Of a DNA stretch of 64,000 nt, positions 55,130 to 63,922 are shown one piece after another. The position numbers were made by a program, and so were the translations under genes. The notes below the pieces were generated by a model. The model saw nothing but the letters and a program-made list of their open reading frames with translations. It had not been told where the DNA came from and ran no database searches. How positions within the stretch are numbered: position 1 is the first letter of the stretch; the number at the start of each line of letters is the position of its first letter. The DNA is taken from positions 54,633 to 118,632 of the forward strand of contig CAZVZK010000009.1 in NCBI GenBank assembly GCA_964630925.1, in the 5' to 3' direction. This stretch comes from RGDT01 sp964630925. Its GTDB lineage: Bacteria > Planctomycetota > Planctomycetia > Gemmatales > Gemmataceae.

Positions 55130-56278
55130 TCACACCGCCCCGCCCGCCAGCACGGGCCGCGGCGCCGCCGCGATCAACGCCTGATACCGCTCCTCCAGGT
55201 CGTCGAAGATGGGCTTCCAGTCCAGACCCTCCGCCCGCCGCCGCGCCGCCTCGCCCATCCGCCTCCGCAGGGCCGCGTCCTCGCATAGCCGCGCCAGGGG
55301 CGGCACCAGGTCGCCGCCGACACGCACGAGATAGCCGTTCTCGCCCGGCACCACCTGCTCGTTGACTCCCTGGCTGTCGAAGCCCACCACCGGCAGGCCG
55401 CTCGCCTGCGCCTCCAGCACCACGTTGCCGAACGTCTCCGACAGCGACGGGAAGGCGAACACGTCGCCCGAGGCGTACCAACGCGACAGCTCCGCCCCGT
55501 GACGCTCCCCCGCCAGGATCACCCCAGGCGGCGGCGCGGGCCGCAACGCCCCCTCCAGCGGCCCCGACCCGACCAGCGCCAGCTTCACCCGCCCCGCCGA
55601 CTGCCGCAGCCGCTGGAACGCCGTCAGCAGCGCCTGCAGGTTCTTCTCCGGCGCCAGCCGCCCCACGTACACCAGCAGCGGGTCGGCCGCCTCCAGCCCG
55701 TACCTCTGCCTCAGCGTCTCGTCCCGGTGCCGCGGGTTGAACTGCGCCCCGTCCACCCCGCGTGTCCACAGCTCGACGCGCTGCATCCCGGCCTCGGTCA
55801 GACGCCGCCTCGCCTCCCGGCTCGGCACGAGCGTCACGGCGGCCCGGTTGTGGAACCAGCGCAGGTAGGCGAACACCAGCCACTCCAGCCCCAGGAAGCC
55901 GTAGTGGCCGGCGTAGGCGTCGAAGTTCGTGTGGAAACTGGTGGCGGCAGGCACGCCCTCCCACAGGCACGCGAGCAGCGCCGCCAGGCCCAGCGGCCCC
56001 TCGGTGGCGATGTGGACGAGGTGCGGCTCGTACTTGCGCAGGATGCGGCGCAGACGCAGCGGGCTGGCCACGCCGAAACGCACCTGCCGGTAGAACGGCA
56101 GCGCGATGCCGTAGACGCGGTCGAACTCCTTGGCCTCGCCGGGACGGCGCGGGCGGATCACGTTGACCGTGTGCCCGCGCGCCCGGAAGGCGTCCACCCA
56201 GCGCCCCAGCGTGCGCGCGACGCCGTTGACCTCCGGGAGATACGTCTCGGTCACCAGCAGCAATCGCAGCGGCGTCAT
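55130..56278 (-). CDS. GT4-type glycosyltransferase
   Basis: 382 aa from ATG 56278. The N-terminal Rossmann half has LLLVTETYLPEVNGVARTLGRWVDAFRARGH and VHIATEGPLGLAALL. The C-terminal half has LLVYVGRLAPEKNLQALLTAFQRL and the E-x7-E region FAFPSLSETFGNVVLEAQASGLPVV. This is the layout of GDP-mannose or UDP-sugar dependent glycosyltransferases of the MgtA/PimB type; it adds a sugar to a lipid or glycan. The donor and acceptor are not determined. The start overlaps the upstream oxidoreductase stop (ATGA), so the two are one operon. Confidence 0.92.
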   Translation of the reverse strand: MTPLRLLLVTETYLPEVNGVARTLGRWVDAFRARGHTVNVIRPRRPGEAKEFDRVYGIALPFYRQVRFGVASPLRLRRILRKYEPHLVHIATEGPLGLAALLACLWEGVPAATSFHTNFDAYAGHYGFLGLEWLVFAYLRWFHNRAAVTLVPSREARRRLTEAGMQRVELWTRGVDGAQFNPRHRDETLRQRYGLEAADPLLVYVGRLAPEKNLQALLTAFQRLRQSAGRVKLALVGSGPLEGALRPAPPPGVILAGERHGAELSRWYASGDVFAFPSLSETFGNVVLEAQASGLPVVGFDSQGVNEQVVPGENGYLVRVGGDLVPPLARLCEDAALRRRMGEAARRRAEGLDWKPIFDDLEERYQALIAAAPRPVLAGGAV

Positions 56279-57660
56279 GGCCTGGCCTTGGCCTGCTCCC
56301 AGATGGCGGCGTACGCTTCCTTGTCGAACGGCGGGCACCCCGTCGCGAACTGCCCCAGCTCGTTGTGCTTGCTCCGCATCAGCGCCGTGCAGATGCTGAA
56401 CGTCCGGCAGATCCGCTTTCGGTCCAGCCGCCCCGTCTCCGCCAACTGCCGCACGAAGTCCGGCTGCGACAGCGTCCCGCGCCCCAGCCCGACGAACGCC
56501 ACATCCCCTGCCTTCACGTTGGCCGCCCCGGCCTGCGGGAAGAACTCCTGCAGCCAGCTATACCCGCTCCCCACCACCGGCATCCCGGCGGCCGCCCTCT
56601 GCACCTCCGCCGTGCAGGCGAAGTGCCGCGCCACGCCCACGAGCGGATGCTCCGGCGTCTCGTAGCCGTCGGGCGGCGGCTGCTCGAACGGACGCACGAT
56701 GTGCGGCGAGGCGTACGGGTTCCCCATGCTCACGTTCACCAGCGCGACGCCAATCTGACGCATCTCGCGCACCCAGCGCAGCGGCTCGGCCAGGTCCGGC
56801 ACCGAGGGGTCTTCCGCCGATGCGCCCCACGCGGTCTCCGCCGGGCGTCGGTGGTCGTCCGGCACGCCGACGCCGTCCGGCCCCTTGTGCCACGGCACGC
56901 CGTCGAACGCGCTCAGGCGGGTGGCGATCATCACGCCCGGCACCTCGGCGCGGATCCGTTCGATGATGGCACGGGCCAGCCGCGTGCGGTTCTCGAAGTC
57001 ACCGCCGAACCTGCCGGGCCGCGTCCGCGCCCCCAGCACCTCGTTGAGCAGGTACCGGTGGCACTGCTTGACGTCGACGAAGTCGAAGCCCACGTCCCGC
57101 GCCATGCGGGCCGCCCGGACGTAGTGGTCCGGCAGACGCTCCAGGTAGTCATCATCCAGCAGCAGCGGGTCGCGCGTCCGCGGCCCGAGAAGCGGGCACT
57201 CCACGGCGATCAGCGGCCTCGGGTAACTGTACCGCCCGGAGTGTGTCAGTTGCAGCCCGACGATGAGGCCCTTCTCGTCGCCCATCGCCTCGCGGTGCGC
57301 CGCGCGGCATTCGGCCAGCATCCGCCCGATGCCGCCGATGGTGTGGTCGGCGACGAGGAGCTGGCGCGGCGTGGCGCGGCCCTCCGGGCAGACCGCCGCC
57401 GCCTCGCCCCAGATGAGCTTGGCCCCACCGGCCCCGAAACGCCGGTAGCGTCGGAACGTCAATTCATCCGGCGCGCCGTCGGGCTTGCCGTCGCAGCCCT
57501 CCATCGGCTGGACGCAGAAGGCGTTGCCGGCCACGAGCGGACCGACGGGCACCGGGCGGAACAGCGGCCCCAGGTCCGCGTCGAAGCGCATCGACAGGCC
57601 GAGGCGTGTGGCCTCGGCCTCGACCTCCTCGACGGAATGGAACCTGAAGAATCGTGCCAC
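56275..57660 (-). CDS. NADH:flavin oxidoreductase (Old Yellow Enzyme family)
   Basis: 461 aa from GTG 57660, where the family sequence begins (ARFFRFHSVEEVEAEA); an ATG at 57696 would add 12 unrelated residues. TIM-barrel OYE motifs: PLFRPVPVGPLVAGNAFCVQPMEGCDG, YRRFGAGGAKLIWGEA, VGLQLTHSGRYS, VRAARMARDVGFDFVDVKQCH, GGDFENRTRLARAII and DVAFVGLGRGTLSQPDFV. FMN-dependent reduction of an activated alkene or dienoyl-type substrate is expected; the natural substrate is unknown. No Fe-S/NADH domain follows, so it is the single-domain type. Followed directly by the glycosyltransferase gene. Confidence 0.9.
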   Translation of the reverse strand: MARFFRFHSVEEVEAEATRLGLSMRFDADLGPLFRPVPVGPLVAGNAFCVQPMEGCDGKPDGAPDELTFRRYRRFGAGGAKLIWGEAAAVCPEGRATPRQLLVADHTIGGIGRMLAECRAAHREAMGDEKGLIVGLQLTHSGRYSYPRPLIAVECPLLGPRTRDPLLLDDDYLERLPDHYVRAARMARDVGFDFVDVKQCHRYLLNEVLGARTRPGRFGGDFENRTRLARAIIERIRAEVPGVMIATRLSAFDGVPWHKGPDGVGVPDDHRRPAETAWGASAEDPSVPDLAEPLRWVREMRQIGVALVNVSMGNPYASPHIVRPFEQPPPDGYETPEHPLVGVARHFACTAEVQRAAAGMPVVGSGYSWLQEFFPQAGAANVKAGDVAFVGLGRGTLSQPDFVRQLAETGRLDRKRICRTFSICTALMRSKHNELGQFATGCPPFDKEAYAAIWEQAKARP

Positions 57661-57729
57661 GGGGCCACCACGTCGGGGGAGCGGGACACAGGCCATCCTA
57701 CGGGCCCCGCCCCGCCTCTTGTAGGCCCC

Positions 57730-58872
57730 CTACTTCCCCGCACGCTCGAAGCGGAGCCACTCCTCGATCTGGTCGAGGGCCTCGGCCTCGTCCTTCTTGC
57801 GGGCCGCCAGGAACGCCTTGCTCGCGTCGGTCGGGGCGCACGTCACCGCGTAACGTAGGATCGCCCGCTTGAGCAGCGGCGACTCGTAGCCCTTCTTGCC
57901 CCAGCAGCCCAGCACGGTGTCGGTCAGGTCCCAGATCTTGTTGATCCGCAGGTCCTCGATGGCGAAGTCCGACAGGTCGCCCTGCACGATCACCGACTTC
58001 AGCGCCTTGACCACCTCGGGCCGCGACTCCTTCGGCCGCGCCAGGGTGAAGAAGCGCAGCGAGCCGAGCGCCTTGAGACGCAGCGACAGCGGCTTACGGC
58101 CGTCGGACAGGATGCCGTGCATCATCTCCCAGCCCTTCTTGGGCTCGATGCAGACGTAGCCGGCCAGGAGCCCGTCGGCGGCGTCCTGGTAGCGCTCCTC
58201 CTTGCCGTCGATGAGCTTGCGGAGGTACTCGCCGTCCTCGGCCTTGCCGCAGGCGCCGAGGAGCATGGCGTACAGGCCGAGGTGGCCCTTGTGGGTCTTG
58301 GGGTCGTCGAGCCACTTGCGCAGGCGGGCGCGGTCGAACTTCGGGGCGGCCTGGATGACCACGTCGTCGCTGGCGCGGGCGAATTCCAGGAAGGCGTCGC
58401 GGGCCACCTCGGGGTCCACGTCGTCGAGGTAGTCGAAGAAGAAGGCGAGGTTGGCGGCGGGGTCCTTGGTGCCGAGGGCGAGGGCCTTCTTGAAGTACTC
58501 CACGGTGCGCGGCCCGCGGATGGGCACGCCGCGGTAGGGGTCCACGCCGCCCTTGTCCACGTCGCAGAAGAGGAGGTACTGCGGCGGGTTCTTCTTGTCC
58601 TCGACGGGGAGGTAGCGCGGCAGGACGAGCTTCGTCTTGCCCTTGATGGCGGCGTCGTCGCGGATGACGCCCTTGATGGTGAAGTCGGTGCGGCCCTTGT
58701 CGCCGTCGAGGGTGGGGTCGGAGATGGTCCCGTGCAGGATGAGGCGGGCGCCGCGTTTGGCGGCCTCCTGGCGGAAGGTCGGCTTGTCGCGGAAGCCCTC
58801 GCCGCACAGGCTGCACGCGGAGACGGCGGCCTGGGCCAGCAGCAGGGCCGCACACGCGGAGAGCGTCCTCAT
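57730..58872 (-). CDS. Exported helical-repeat protein, tandem paralogue 1
   Basis: 380 aa from ATG 58872. The signal peptide is MRTLSACAALLLAQAAVSA, followed by C-S-L-C (CxxC) near the mature N-terminus. A beta domain (residues 40-110: RLILHGTISDP...KGKTKLVLPRYLPVEDKKNPPQYLLFCDVDKG) with DPYRGVPI is followed by HEAT-like helices (LAFFFDYLDDVDPEVARDAFLEFARA, HLGLYAMLLGACGKAEDGEYLRKLI). The same order is seen in the two upstream paralogues. A periplasmic protein with a thiol pair and repeat scaffold; role unknown. Confidence 0.78.
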   Translation of the reverse strand: MRTLSACAALLLAQAAVSACSLCGEGFRDKPTFRQEAAKRGARLILHGTISDPTLDGDKGRTDFTIKGVIRDDAAIKGKTKLVLPRYLPVEDKKNPPQYLLFCDVDKGGVDPYRGVPIRGPRTVEYFKKALALGTKDPAANLAFFFDYLDDVDPEVARDAFLEFARASDDVVIQAAPKFDRARLRKWLDDPKTHKGHLGLYAMLLGACGKAEDGEYLRKLIDGKEERYQDAADGLLAGYVCIEPKKGWEMMHGILSDGRKPLSLRLKALGSLRFFTLARPKESRPEVVKALKSVIVQGDLSDFAIEDLRINKIWDLTDTVLGCWGKKGYESPLLKRAILRYAVTCAPTDASKAFLAARKKDEAEALDQIEEWLRFERAGK

Positions 58873-59138
58873 CGTCCGTACCTCCTCAATCCATCCTGGG
58901 CTGTAACCGTTCACCGGCAGCGGGAATCCACCAGAATTAGACGGGTGGAGTTGCCGGTGTGGGGCGAATTGCATTGCATTGCACCCCCCCAGACACCCCC
59001 CTGAAATGCAATTCCCGCCGGGAATTTGCATTGCAGGGCCAGTGGTCAGACCGCCCACACCAACGCCGTGGCCACCCACACCGTCTCATTTTGTCCAGCT
59101 CCACGTCAGCGCGATCATCGCCCGCATCGCCACCCCCC
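58873..59138. repeat. Intergenic G-core inverted-repeat element, copy 3
   Basis: Perfect 10-bp arms GAATTGCATT (58966-58975) and AATGCAATTC (59005-59014) flank a core that on the minus strand reads GGGGGGTGTCTGGGGGGG. TTGCATTGCA is iterated on both sides, with a further copy at 59027-59036. The arms match copy 1 (ATTGCA) at 40633. The rest of this spacer shows no gene. Confidence 0.65.
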
Positions 59139-60251
59139 TCACTTGCCGCCGCCCTCCAGGGCGAGCAGCCCTTCCTCATCCTTGACGAGATCAGCGTCCT
59201 TGGCCCGCATGAGCGCGACGTGCTTCGACGTCTCGCCGCTGCCCTTGCACTGGATGCAGTATCGCAACAGTGCCCGATTCCACACCTTGTTGTCCGCCAG
59301 CGACGGCCGCCGCGATGTCGCCAGCACCTCGCCGGCCACCTCCCAGCGCTTCCAGCGCCGCAGCTCCTCCAGCGCCAGGTCGCACACGTCGTCCTGCTTC
59401 AGGTGCAGGCACACCGCCGCCACGAGGTCCTTCTCTGGGACGACCCCCTTGCGGGTATCAAACAGGAAACGCACCGCCCGCAGCGCGGCGAACCGGTGAT
59501 GGAAGTCCGCCTTCTGCTCCAGCGAGGCAGCCCGCAACGCCGCCATCCCCTCGCGCGGCGACAGCAGCACGTGCGCCGCGTGCAGGGCGTCGCTCTCCGG
59601 GTGACGCACTCGCAGCGCCCGCACCAGATCGAGGTCGGCCTTCTTGCCGCACGTCCCGAGCAGCACCGCGTACAGGTTCCTCTGCACCTGCCCGACCTTC
59701 GGGTCCAGCAGCCACGCCCGCAGGCGGACGACATCGAGACGCGGGGCGGCCTTGACGATGTCGGCGTCCTCGGCGGTCTGGAATTCGGCGAGGGCGTCCG
59801 ACGCGACCTGCGGGTCCGCGTCGGCCAGGTGCTTGAAGAAGAACGCCAGAGCCGCCGGCGCGTCTTTCGGGTCGAGGGCCAGCGCCTTGCGGACGTACTC
59901 GGCCGCCCGGGCCTGGGTCAGGACGATGCCTCGGTAGGGGTCGAGTTTGCCCTTGTGTACGTCGATGAAGATGAGAAAGCGGGGCGGATTCTTCTTATCG
60001 GGGAACGGGATCTCGCGTTCGAGGACGAGCTTCTTCTTGTCCTTGAGGGCCGCGTGGTCGCGCAGCACGGCGTCGACGGCGAACTCCGCCTTCTCGCCCG
60101 CCGAGGCCGTCAGGGTCGCCACGACGAGGACGGCGGCGTTCTTCGCCTCGTCGCGGAAGGTGGACGGCTTCGCGATGTCGATGCGGCAGCCCGTCCCCGG
60201 CGACGCCGTCGCCGTCAGGAGGGCCAACACCAGGGCACACGTCATCCGCAT
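59139..60251 (-). CDS. Exported helical-repeat protein, tandem paralogue 2
   Basis: 370 aa from ATG 60251. The signal peptide is MRMTCALVLALLTATASPGTG, with a single Cys (C22) at the mature N-terminus rather than CxxC, possibly a lipoprotein Cys. Shared family pieces: KKNPPRFLIFIDVHKGKLDPYRGIVL, LAFFFKHLADADPQVASDALAEFQTAED, VQRNLYAVLLGTCGKKADLDLVRAL and NRALLRYCIQCKGS. Clearly a paralogue of the genes on both sides. Function unknown. Confidence 0.78.
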   Translation of the reverse strand: MRMTCALVLALLTATASPGTGCRIDIAKPSTFRDEAKNAAVLVVATLTASAGEKAEFAVDAVLRDHAALKDKKKLVLEREIPFPDKKNPPRFLIFIDVHKGKLDPYRGIVLTQARAAEYVRKALALDPKDAPAALAFFFKHLADADPQVASDALAEFQTAEDADIVKAAPRLDVVRLRAWLLDPKVGQVQRNLYAVLLGTCGKKADLDLVRALRVRHPESDALHAAHVLLSPREGMAALRAASLEQKADFHHRFAALRAVRFLFDTRKGVVPEKDLVAAVCLHLKQDDVCDLALEELRRWKRWEVAGEVLATSRRPSLADNKVWNRALLRYCIQCKGSGETSKHVALMRAKDADLVKDEEGLLALEGGGK

Positions 60252-60261
60252 CGCCGCCCCC

Positions 60262-61446
60262 TCACTTCTTCGGCACCGGCGTCTTCTTCGGCGTCGCCGC
60301 CGGCTTCTCGATCTCCAGCAGCTCCTTCGCGTCCTTCACCGTGTCGGGGCTCTCCTTCGTCCGCGCCGCCAGGTACGCCGACGCCTCGGCGCTGCCCTCC
60401 GCCTGGATGCAGTAACGCAGCACCGCACGCTTCACCACCGTCAGCTCGTCGAAGTTCTCCTTCTTCGCCAACGCCACCACCTTCGCCGCCGTGTCCCACG
60501 CCTTCCACTTGCGCAGGTCCTCAATGGCCATGTCGCTGATGTCGTCCTGGTCCAGCAGCAGGCACGCCGCCGACACCAGATCCTTCTTCTGCACCAGCTC
60601 GGCCCGGTAGTCGTTCAGGAACCGCAGCGCCCGCAGCGCCGCGTAGCGGTACATGAAGTCGCCCTTGCTGTCCTTCAGCACGCCCCGCAGGTACTCGAAG
60701 CCGTCCTTCGGCTTCAGCATGACGTAGGCCGCCAGCAGGCCGTCCACGCCGCTCGAACGCCGGTCCGGGTCGTCCAGCAGCTTCTTGACGACGACGGCGT
60801 CCGACTCCTTGCCGCAGTGCCCGAGCATCGAGGCGTACAGGCCCAGCCGGAACGACGGCGCGGGGTTGGTCTTGTCCGTCAGCCACTTCAGCACGCGGGC
60901 GCTGGGCAGGTCCTTGGCCATCGGCTTGAAGTCGGCGTAGTCGCTGCGGGCGAACTCCTTGTACGCGTCGCTCGACACCTCGTTGTCCGGGTCGTCGAGG
61001 TACTCGAAGCAGAACTTGAGACGCTCGGTGATCGACTTCTCCTTGCGCGCCCGCAGGCCCTCGATGTACTCCGGCAGCTTGCTGCCGGTCTTGACGATGA
61101 CCCCGCGGTAGGCGTCCGGCTGGCCCTTGTAGAAGTCGCAGAACAGCATCAGGCGGTCCTTGCCCGCCTTCCCCTTGCTGATCACCTCGCCGTCGAGGTA
61201 CTTCTTGATGACCAGCTTGTCGCCCTTGGGCCGGTCGGCGTCGTCCTTGATCACCTTCTCGATGCCGATGACGCTCGTCTCCTTGTCGCGGTCGGACTTT
61301 TCCAGCCAGCCGAACACGACGAAGCGTGCCTCGGCAGCCTCCTCCAGCATCGTCTTGCCGGCCTCGGCGTTGCAGAACGGGCATGCCACGGCCCGGCCCG
61401 TCATCGCGAGCCATCCCAGGGCAGCCACCAGGAACAGGATCCGCAT
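60262..61446 (-). CDS. Exported helical-repeat protein, tandem paralogue 3
   Basis: 394 aa from ATG 61446. The signal peptide is MRILFLVAALGWLAMTGRAVA, followed by C-P-F-C (CxxC). Family pieces: DKLVIKKYLDGEV, LMLFCDFYKGQPDAYRGVIV, LKFCFEYLDDPDNEVSSDAYKEFARSDYADF, RLGLYASMLGHCGKESDAVVVKKLL and KRAVLRYCIQAEGSAEASAYLAARTKES. The C-terminus is Lys/Pro-rich. The gap to the middle paralogue is 10 nt; likely first gene of the three-gene transcript. Confidence 0.78.
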   Translation of the reverse strand: MRILFLVAALGWLAMTGRAVACPFCNAEAGKTMLEEAAEARFVVFGWLEKSDRDKETSVIGIEKVIKDDADRPKGDKLVIKKYLDGEVISKGKAGKDRLMLFCDFYKGQPDAYRGVIVKTGSKLPEYIEGLRARKEKSITERLKFCFEYLDDPDNEVSSDAYKEFARSDYADFKPMAKDLPSARVLKWLTDKTNPAPSFRLGLYASMLGHCGKESDAVVVKKLLDDPDRRSSGVDGLLAAYVMLKPKDGFEYLRGVLKDSKGDFMYRYAALRALRFLNDYRAELVQKKDLVSAACLLLDQDDISDMAIEDLRKWKAWDTAAKVVALAKKENFDELTVVKRAVLRYCIQAEGSAEASAYLAARTKESPDTVKDAKELLEIEKPAATPKKTPVPKK

Positions 61447-61796
61447 CGCCGGCCCCTCCAATACCACGACGCCGGCGCCACCGCGGCCGGCCAGAGACTA
61501 ATTATGTTGCCCCCGCCACGTCCAGAGCAAGTGACGGACACCCCCTTTTCGGGATATTCCTCCCGGGCGGTATGACATCGTGAAACCCTGCCGGGTACGG
61601 GGACGCGCGGCTCGGCGGCAGCGGGTAGAGTTGCCCGGGTGCAGGACGCGGCGTGTGCCCAGGGCTGACGCCCTGGGCCATTGACGGACGCCCCTTCGGG
61701 GCTGAACAGCCATCAACCCGCTTGCTTTCAGCCCCGAAGGGGCGAACGTCAATAGCCCAGGCCGTGAGGCCTGGGAACACGCATGGAGGGCAGAGC
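61447..61796. other. 350-nt divergent intergenic region with large palindrome
   Basis: Between the divergent exported-paralogue operon and the hydrolase gene. It contains the inverted repeat at 61652-61781; the left 200 nt show nothing I can name. Promoters for both directions must lie here. Confidence 0.5.
61652..61781. repeat. Near-perfect 55-bp inverted repeat (MITE- or REP-like)
   Basis: Left arm 61652-61706 and right arm 61727-61781 are each 55 nt with a 20-nt loop, matching at most positions. Each arm itself holds two small hairpins (left: CCCAGGG-ctgacg-CCCTGGG, then GCCCC-TTC-GGGGC). The right end abuts the ribosome-binding site (GGAGGG) of the gene at 61797. Layout is that of a multi-hairpin repetitive element. 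Confidence 0.78.
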
Positions 61797-63080
61797 ATGA
61801 GGCACCTCATCGCGGTGTTGGCGTTGGGCCTGTGTGTGACGGATGCGCTGGCCCAGCGGACGTACTTCGTGCGCCGTGGCCGCTTCATCTACGTCGTCAC
61901 GCAGCCGGATCTGACGCCGTCGGGTGGCACGCCGTTCGTGACGGTCAACGGGGCGTGCCGGATGGATTGGAAGTACGCCGCCCCGCCGGGCCTCCTCGAT
62001 GACATGCCGCAGGAGCCCAGGGGCGGACGCCCCGCCGTCACCTACCAGCTCCTCGTCCCGCCGGGATACGCCCCGGGCCGCGCCGCCGGCCTGATGCTGT
62101 TCCTCGGCGTGGGCAACGCGGAGGAGGCGGCGAGCCTCGCGGCGGCGTGCCAGAAGGCGGGCCTCGTCCTGGCGGTGCCGGTGGGCATGGGCGACGACGT
62201 GCATCCGGGGGTGCGCCTCAAGAGGGCCGTCGAGGCCCTCGACGACGTGCGCCGCAAACTCGTCATTGACACCGACCGCCTCTACCTGGCCGGGACGTCG
62301 GGCGGCGCGGTGACGGCGTCGCAGATCGCCCACACCTGGCCGGAGATGTTCGGCGGCCTGCTCGCCATCGGCGGGACGACGACGCTCCGCGCCGAGCCCT
62401 ACCTCCGCGACCGCGTACGCAAGCGGCTCACGGTGGTCCTCATGGCCGGCCAGCTCGACGCGGGCCGACACGAGCTGGAGCGCTACCGCGACCCCGTCCT
62501 GCGCGACGCCGGCGTCAAGGGCCAACTGCTCGTCGTCCCCGCCAGGGCCAGGGGCGTGCCGCCGGCGGGCGTACTGGAGCAGGCGCTCGCCCTGCTGGAG
62601 TCGGGCCGGGCGGACCGCGCCGCCCTGGTCGAGAGCCTCCCCGCCATCCGCATCGCCGAGCAGGTGTTCCCGTCGGCGGAGGTGTGGTCGAAGGCGTTGC
62701 TCGACGAGGCGCGCTTGCGGATGCGCGCCGGCCTCCCCGCCGGCCCGACGCTGATGATCCTGCACGGCATCACCCAGCGCTGGCCGGACGAGGACGCGGC
62801 GAAGAAGGCGGCGAAGTTGCTCGCAGACCACGACGCCAAATCGCCGAGGAAGTGGGAGCAGGCCTACAACGAGATCCAGGTGGCCCACTTCGCCCGCGAG
62901 GCGCGGGCGGCGGACGAGCATTTCAAGGAGCTGAAGGCCATCCCGCAGGCCGTGAAGCTCGCCGAGGCGATGCGCCAGGAGGCGGTCCGCATGTGGGAGC
63001 AGGTGGACGCCTTCGGCCCGGAGACGAGGCAGGGCGAGAAGGCGCGGCTGCGCCTGGAGGAGCTACGCAAGGCGCGCTGA
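61797..63080 (+). CDS. Exported alpha/beta-hydrolase (esterase-like)
   Basis: 427 aa from ATG 61797 (GGAGGG 6 nt upstream). The signal peptide is MRHLIAVLALGLCVTDALAQ. The hydrolase core is YQLLVPPGYAPGRAAGLMLFLG, then VDDVRRKLVID-type strand TDRLYLAGTSGGAVTASQIA with the nucleophile elbow G-T-S-G-G, and VVLMAGQLDAGRHELERYRD. A plausible acid is the Asp in GQLDAGR. No clear catalytic His was picked out. The C-terminal 150 residues are helical and charged. Similar in style to feruloyl esterase/PHB depolymerase-like secreted hydrolases; substrate unknown. Confidence 0.78.
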   Translation: MRHLIAVLALGLCVTDALAQRTYFVRRGRFIYVVTQPDLTPSGGTPFVTVNGACRMDWKYAAPPGLLDDMPQEPRGGRPAVTYQLLVPPGYAPGRAAGLMLFLGVGNAEEAASLAAACQKAGLVLAVPVGMGDDVHPGVRLKRAVEALDDVRRKLVIDTDRLYLAGTSGGAVTASQIAHTWPEMFGGLLAIGGTTTLRAEPYLRDRVRKRLTVVLMAGQLDAGRHELERYRDPVLRDAGVKGQLLVVPARARGVPPAGVLEQALALLESGRADRAALVESLPAIRIAEQVFPSAEVWSKALLDEARLRMRAGLPAGPTLMILHGITQRWPDEDAAKKAAKLLADHDAKSPRKWEQAYNEIQVAHFAREARAADEHFKELKAIPQAVKLAEAMRQEAVRMWEQVDAFGPETRQGEKARLRLEELRKAR

Positions 63081-63106
63081 CGCGTAGAATGGGCGAGGGG
63101 GTTGCG

Positions 63107-63922
63107 GTGGAAGAAGATCTGCTCCAGTGGCACCGGTGGTTCGGCCTCGGGCTGACGGATCTCCTCGTCGGCAGGCCGTACACCGTGGACATGGAACGCG
63201 ACCTGTCGGTCAAGAAGCAGCTCCTCGACGTGGTGATCGTCTGCCGCGACACCGACATCCCCGAGCCGGACGACCTCCCCGACGGCCTCGACGGGCTCCG
63301 TGAGCACAACCTCATCACCTTCAAATCCTTCCATGAGGCGCTCGACGCGGAGGCCCTTGTCGAGCTGGTCGGGCACCTGTCGAGCTACCGCAAACTGGTC
63401 GGCGGGCGTGATCGTGGCCAGCTACCGATGGACCGCTGCCGGCTGTACGCGGTGTGCGTCCGCTCACCGCAGGAGCTGCTGGCCGAGCCGCGTCTGGCGA
63501 GGGCCGGGGCCGGGGTGTACGATCTACCGATGATGGCACGGCTGTCGGTCCGGCTGGTGGTGATCCACGAGCTTCCGGAGACGCCGAAGAACGCCCTGCT
63601 GCACATGTTCGCGTTCCAGGAGCGACGGGCACGCTACGGGGCGGAGCACTACCGCCCGCGCTCGATCCACACCAGCTCGTTCATGGACCAGCTCGCCCGA
63701 CGTTATTCCCAAGAGGGGTGGAACATGCCGTTTACGGTGGAGGAGTTCAATCGCCAGCTCTTCGACGAGTTCCTCCGGGAGATGCCCGAGGAGAAGAAAC
63801 TGGAGATCGCGGCCGGCCTGCCGCCGGAGAAACGGCTGGCGGGGCTCTCCCTCGATGACCTTCTCAAGGCGCTGCCGCCGGAGGCGGTCGCGGAACTGAA
63901 ACGCCGCCTCGGCGGCGGATGA
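63107..63922 (+). CDS. Conserved protein, function unknown
   Basis: 271 aa from GTG 63107 (GAGGGG about 7 nt upstream; ATG 63089 is an alternative). EEDLLQWHRWFGLGLTDLLVGRPYTVDMERDLSVKKQLLDVVIVCRDTD is followed by LPDGLDGLREHNLITFKSFHEALD and RLYAVCVRSPQELL. Proteins of this pattern occur in planctomycetes and cyanobacteria in many copies; the strand-acid arrangement (LLDVVIV, HNLITFKS) recalls PD-(D/E)xK-like folds such as Rpn-type nucleases, but I cannot establish that. The C-terminal 60 residues (EEKKLEIAAGLPPEKRLAGLSLDDLLKALPPE) are helical. No mobile-element ends seen. Confidence 0.7.
   Translation: MEEDLLQWHRWFGLGLTDLLVGRPYTVDMERDLSVKKQLLDVVIVCRDTDIPEPDDLPDGLDGLREHNLITFKSFHEALDAEALVELVGHLSSYRKLVGGRDRGQLPMDRCRLYAVCVRSPQELLAEPRLARAGAGVYDLPMMARLSVRLVVIHELPETPKNALLHMFAFQERRARYGAEHYRPRSIHTSSFMDQLARRYSQEGWNMPFTVEEFNRQLFDEFLREMPEEKKLEIAAGLPPEKRLAGLSLDDLLKALPPEAVAELKRRLGGG

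Noticed and set aside
61653..61796. N-terminal extension of the hydrolase through the inverted repeat
   Set aside because: The signal peptide and GGAGGG fix the start at 61797; the extension is just the palindrome read in frame.
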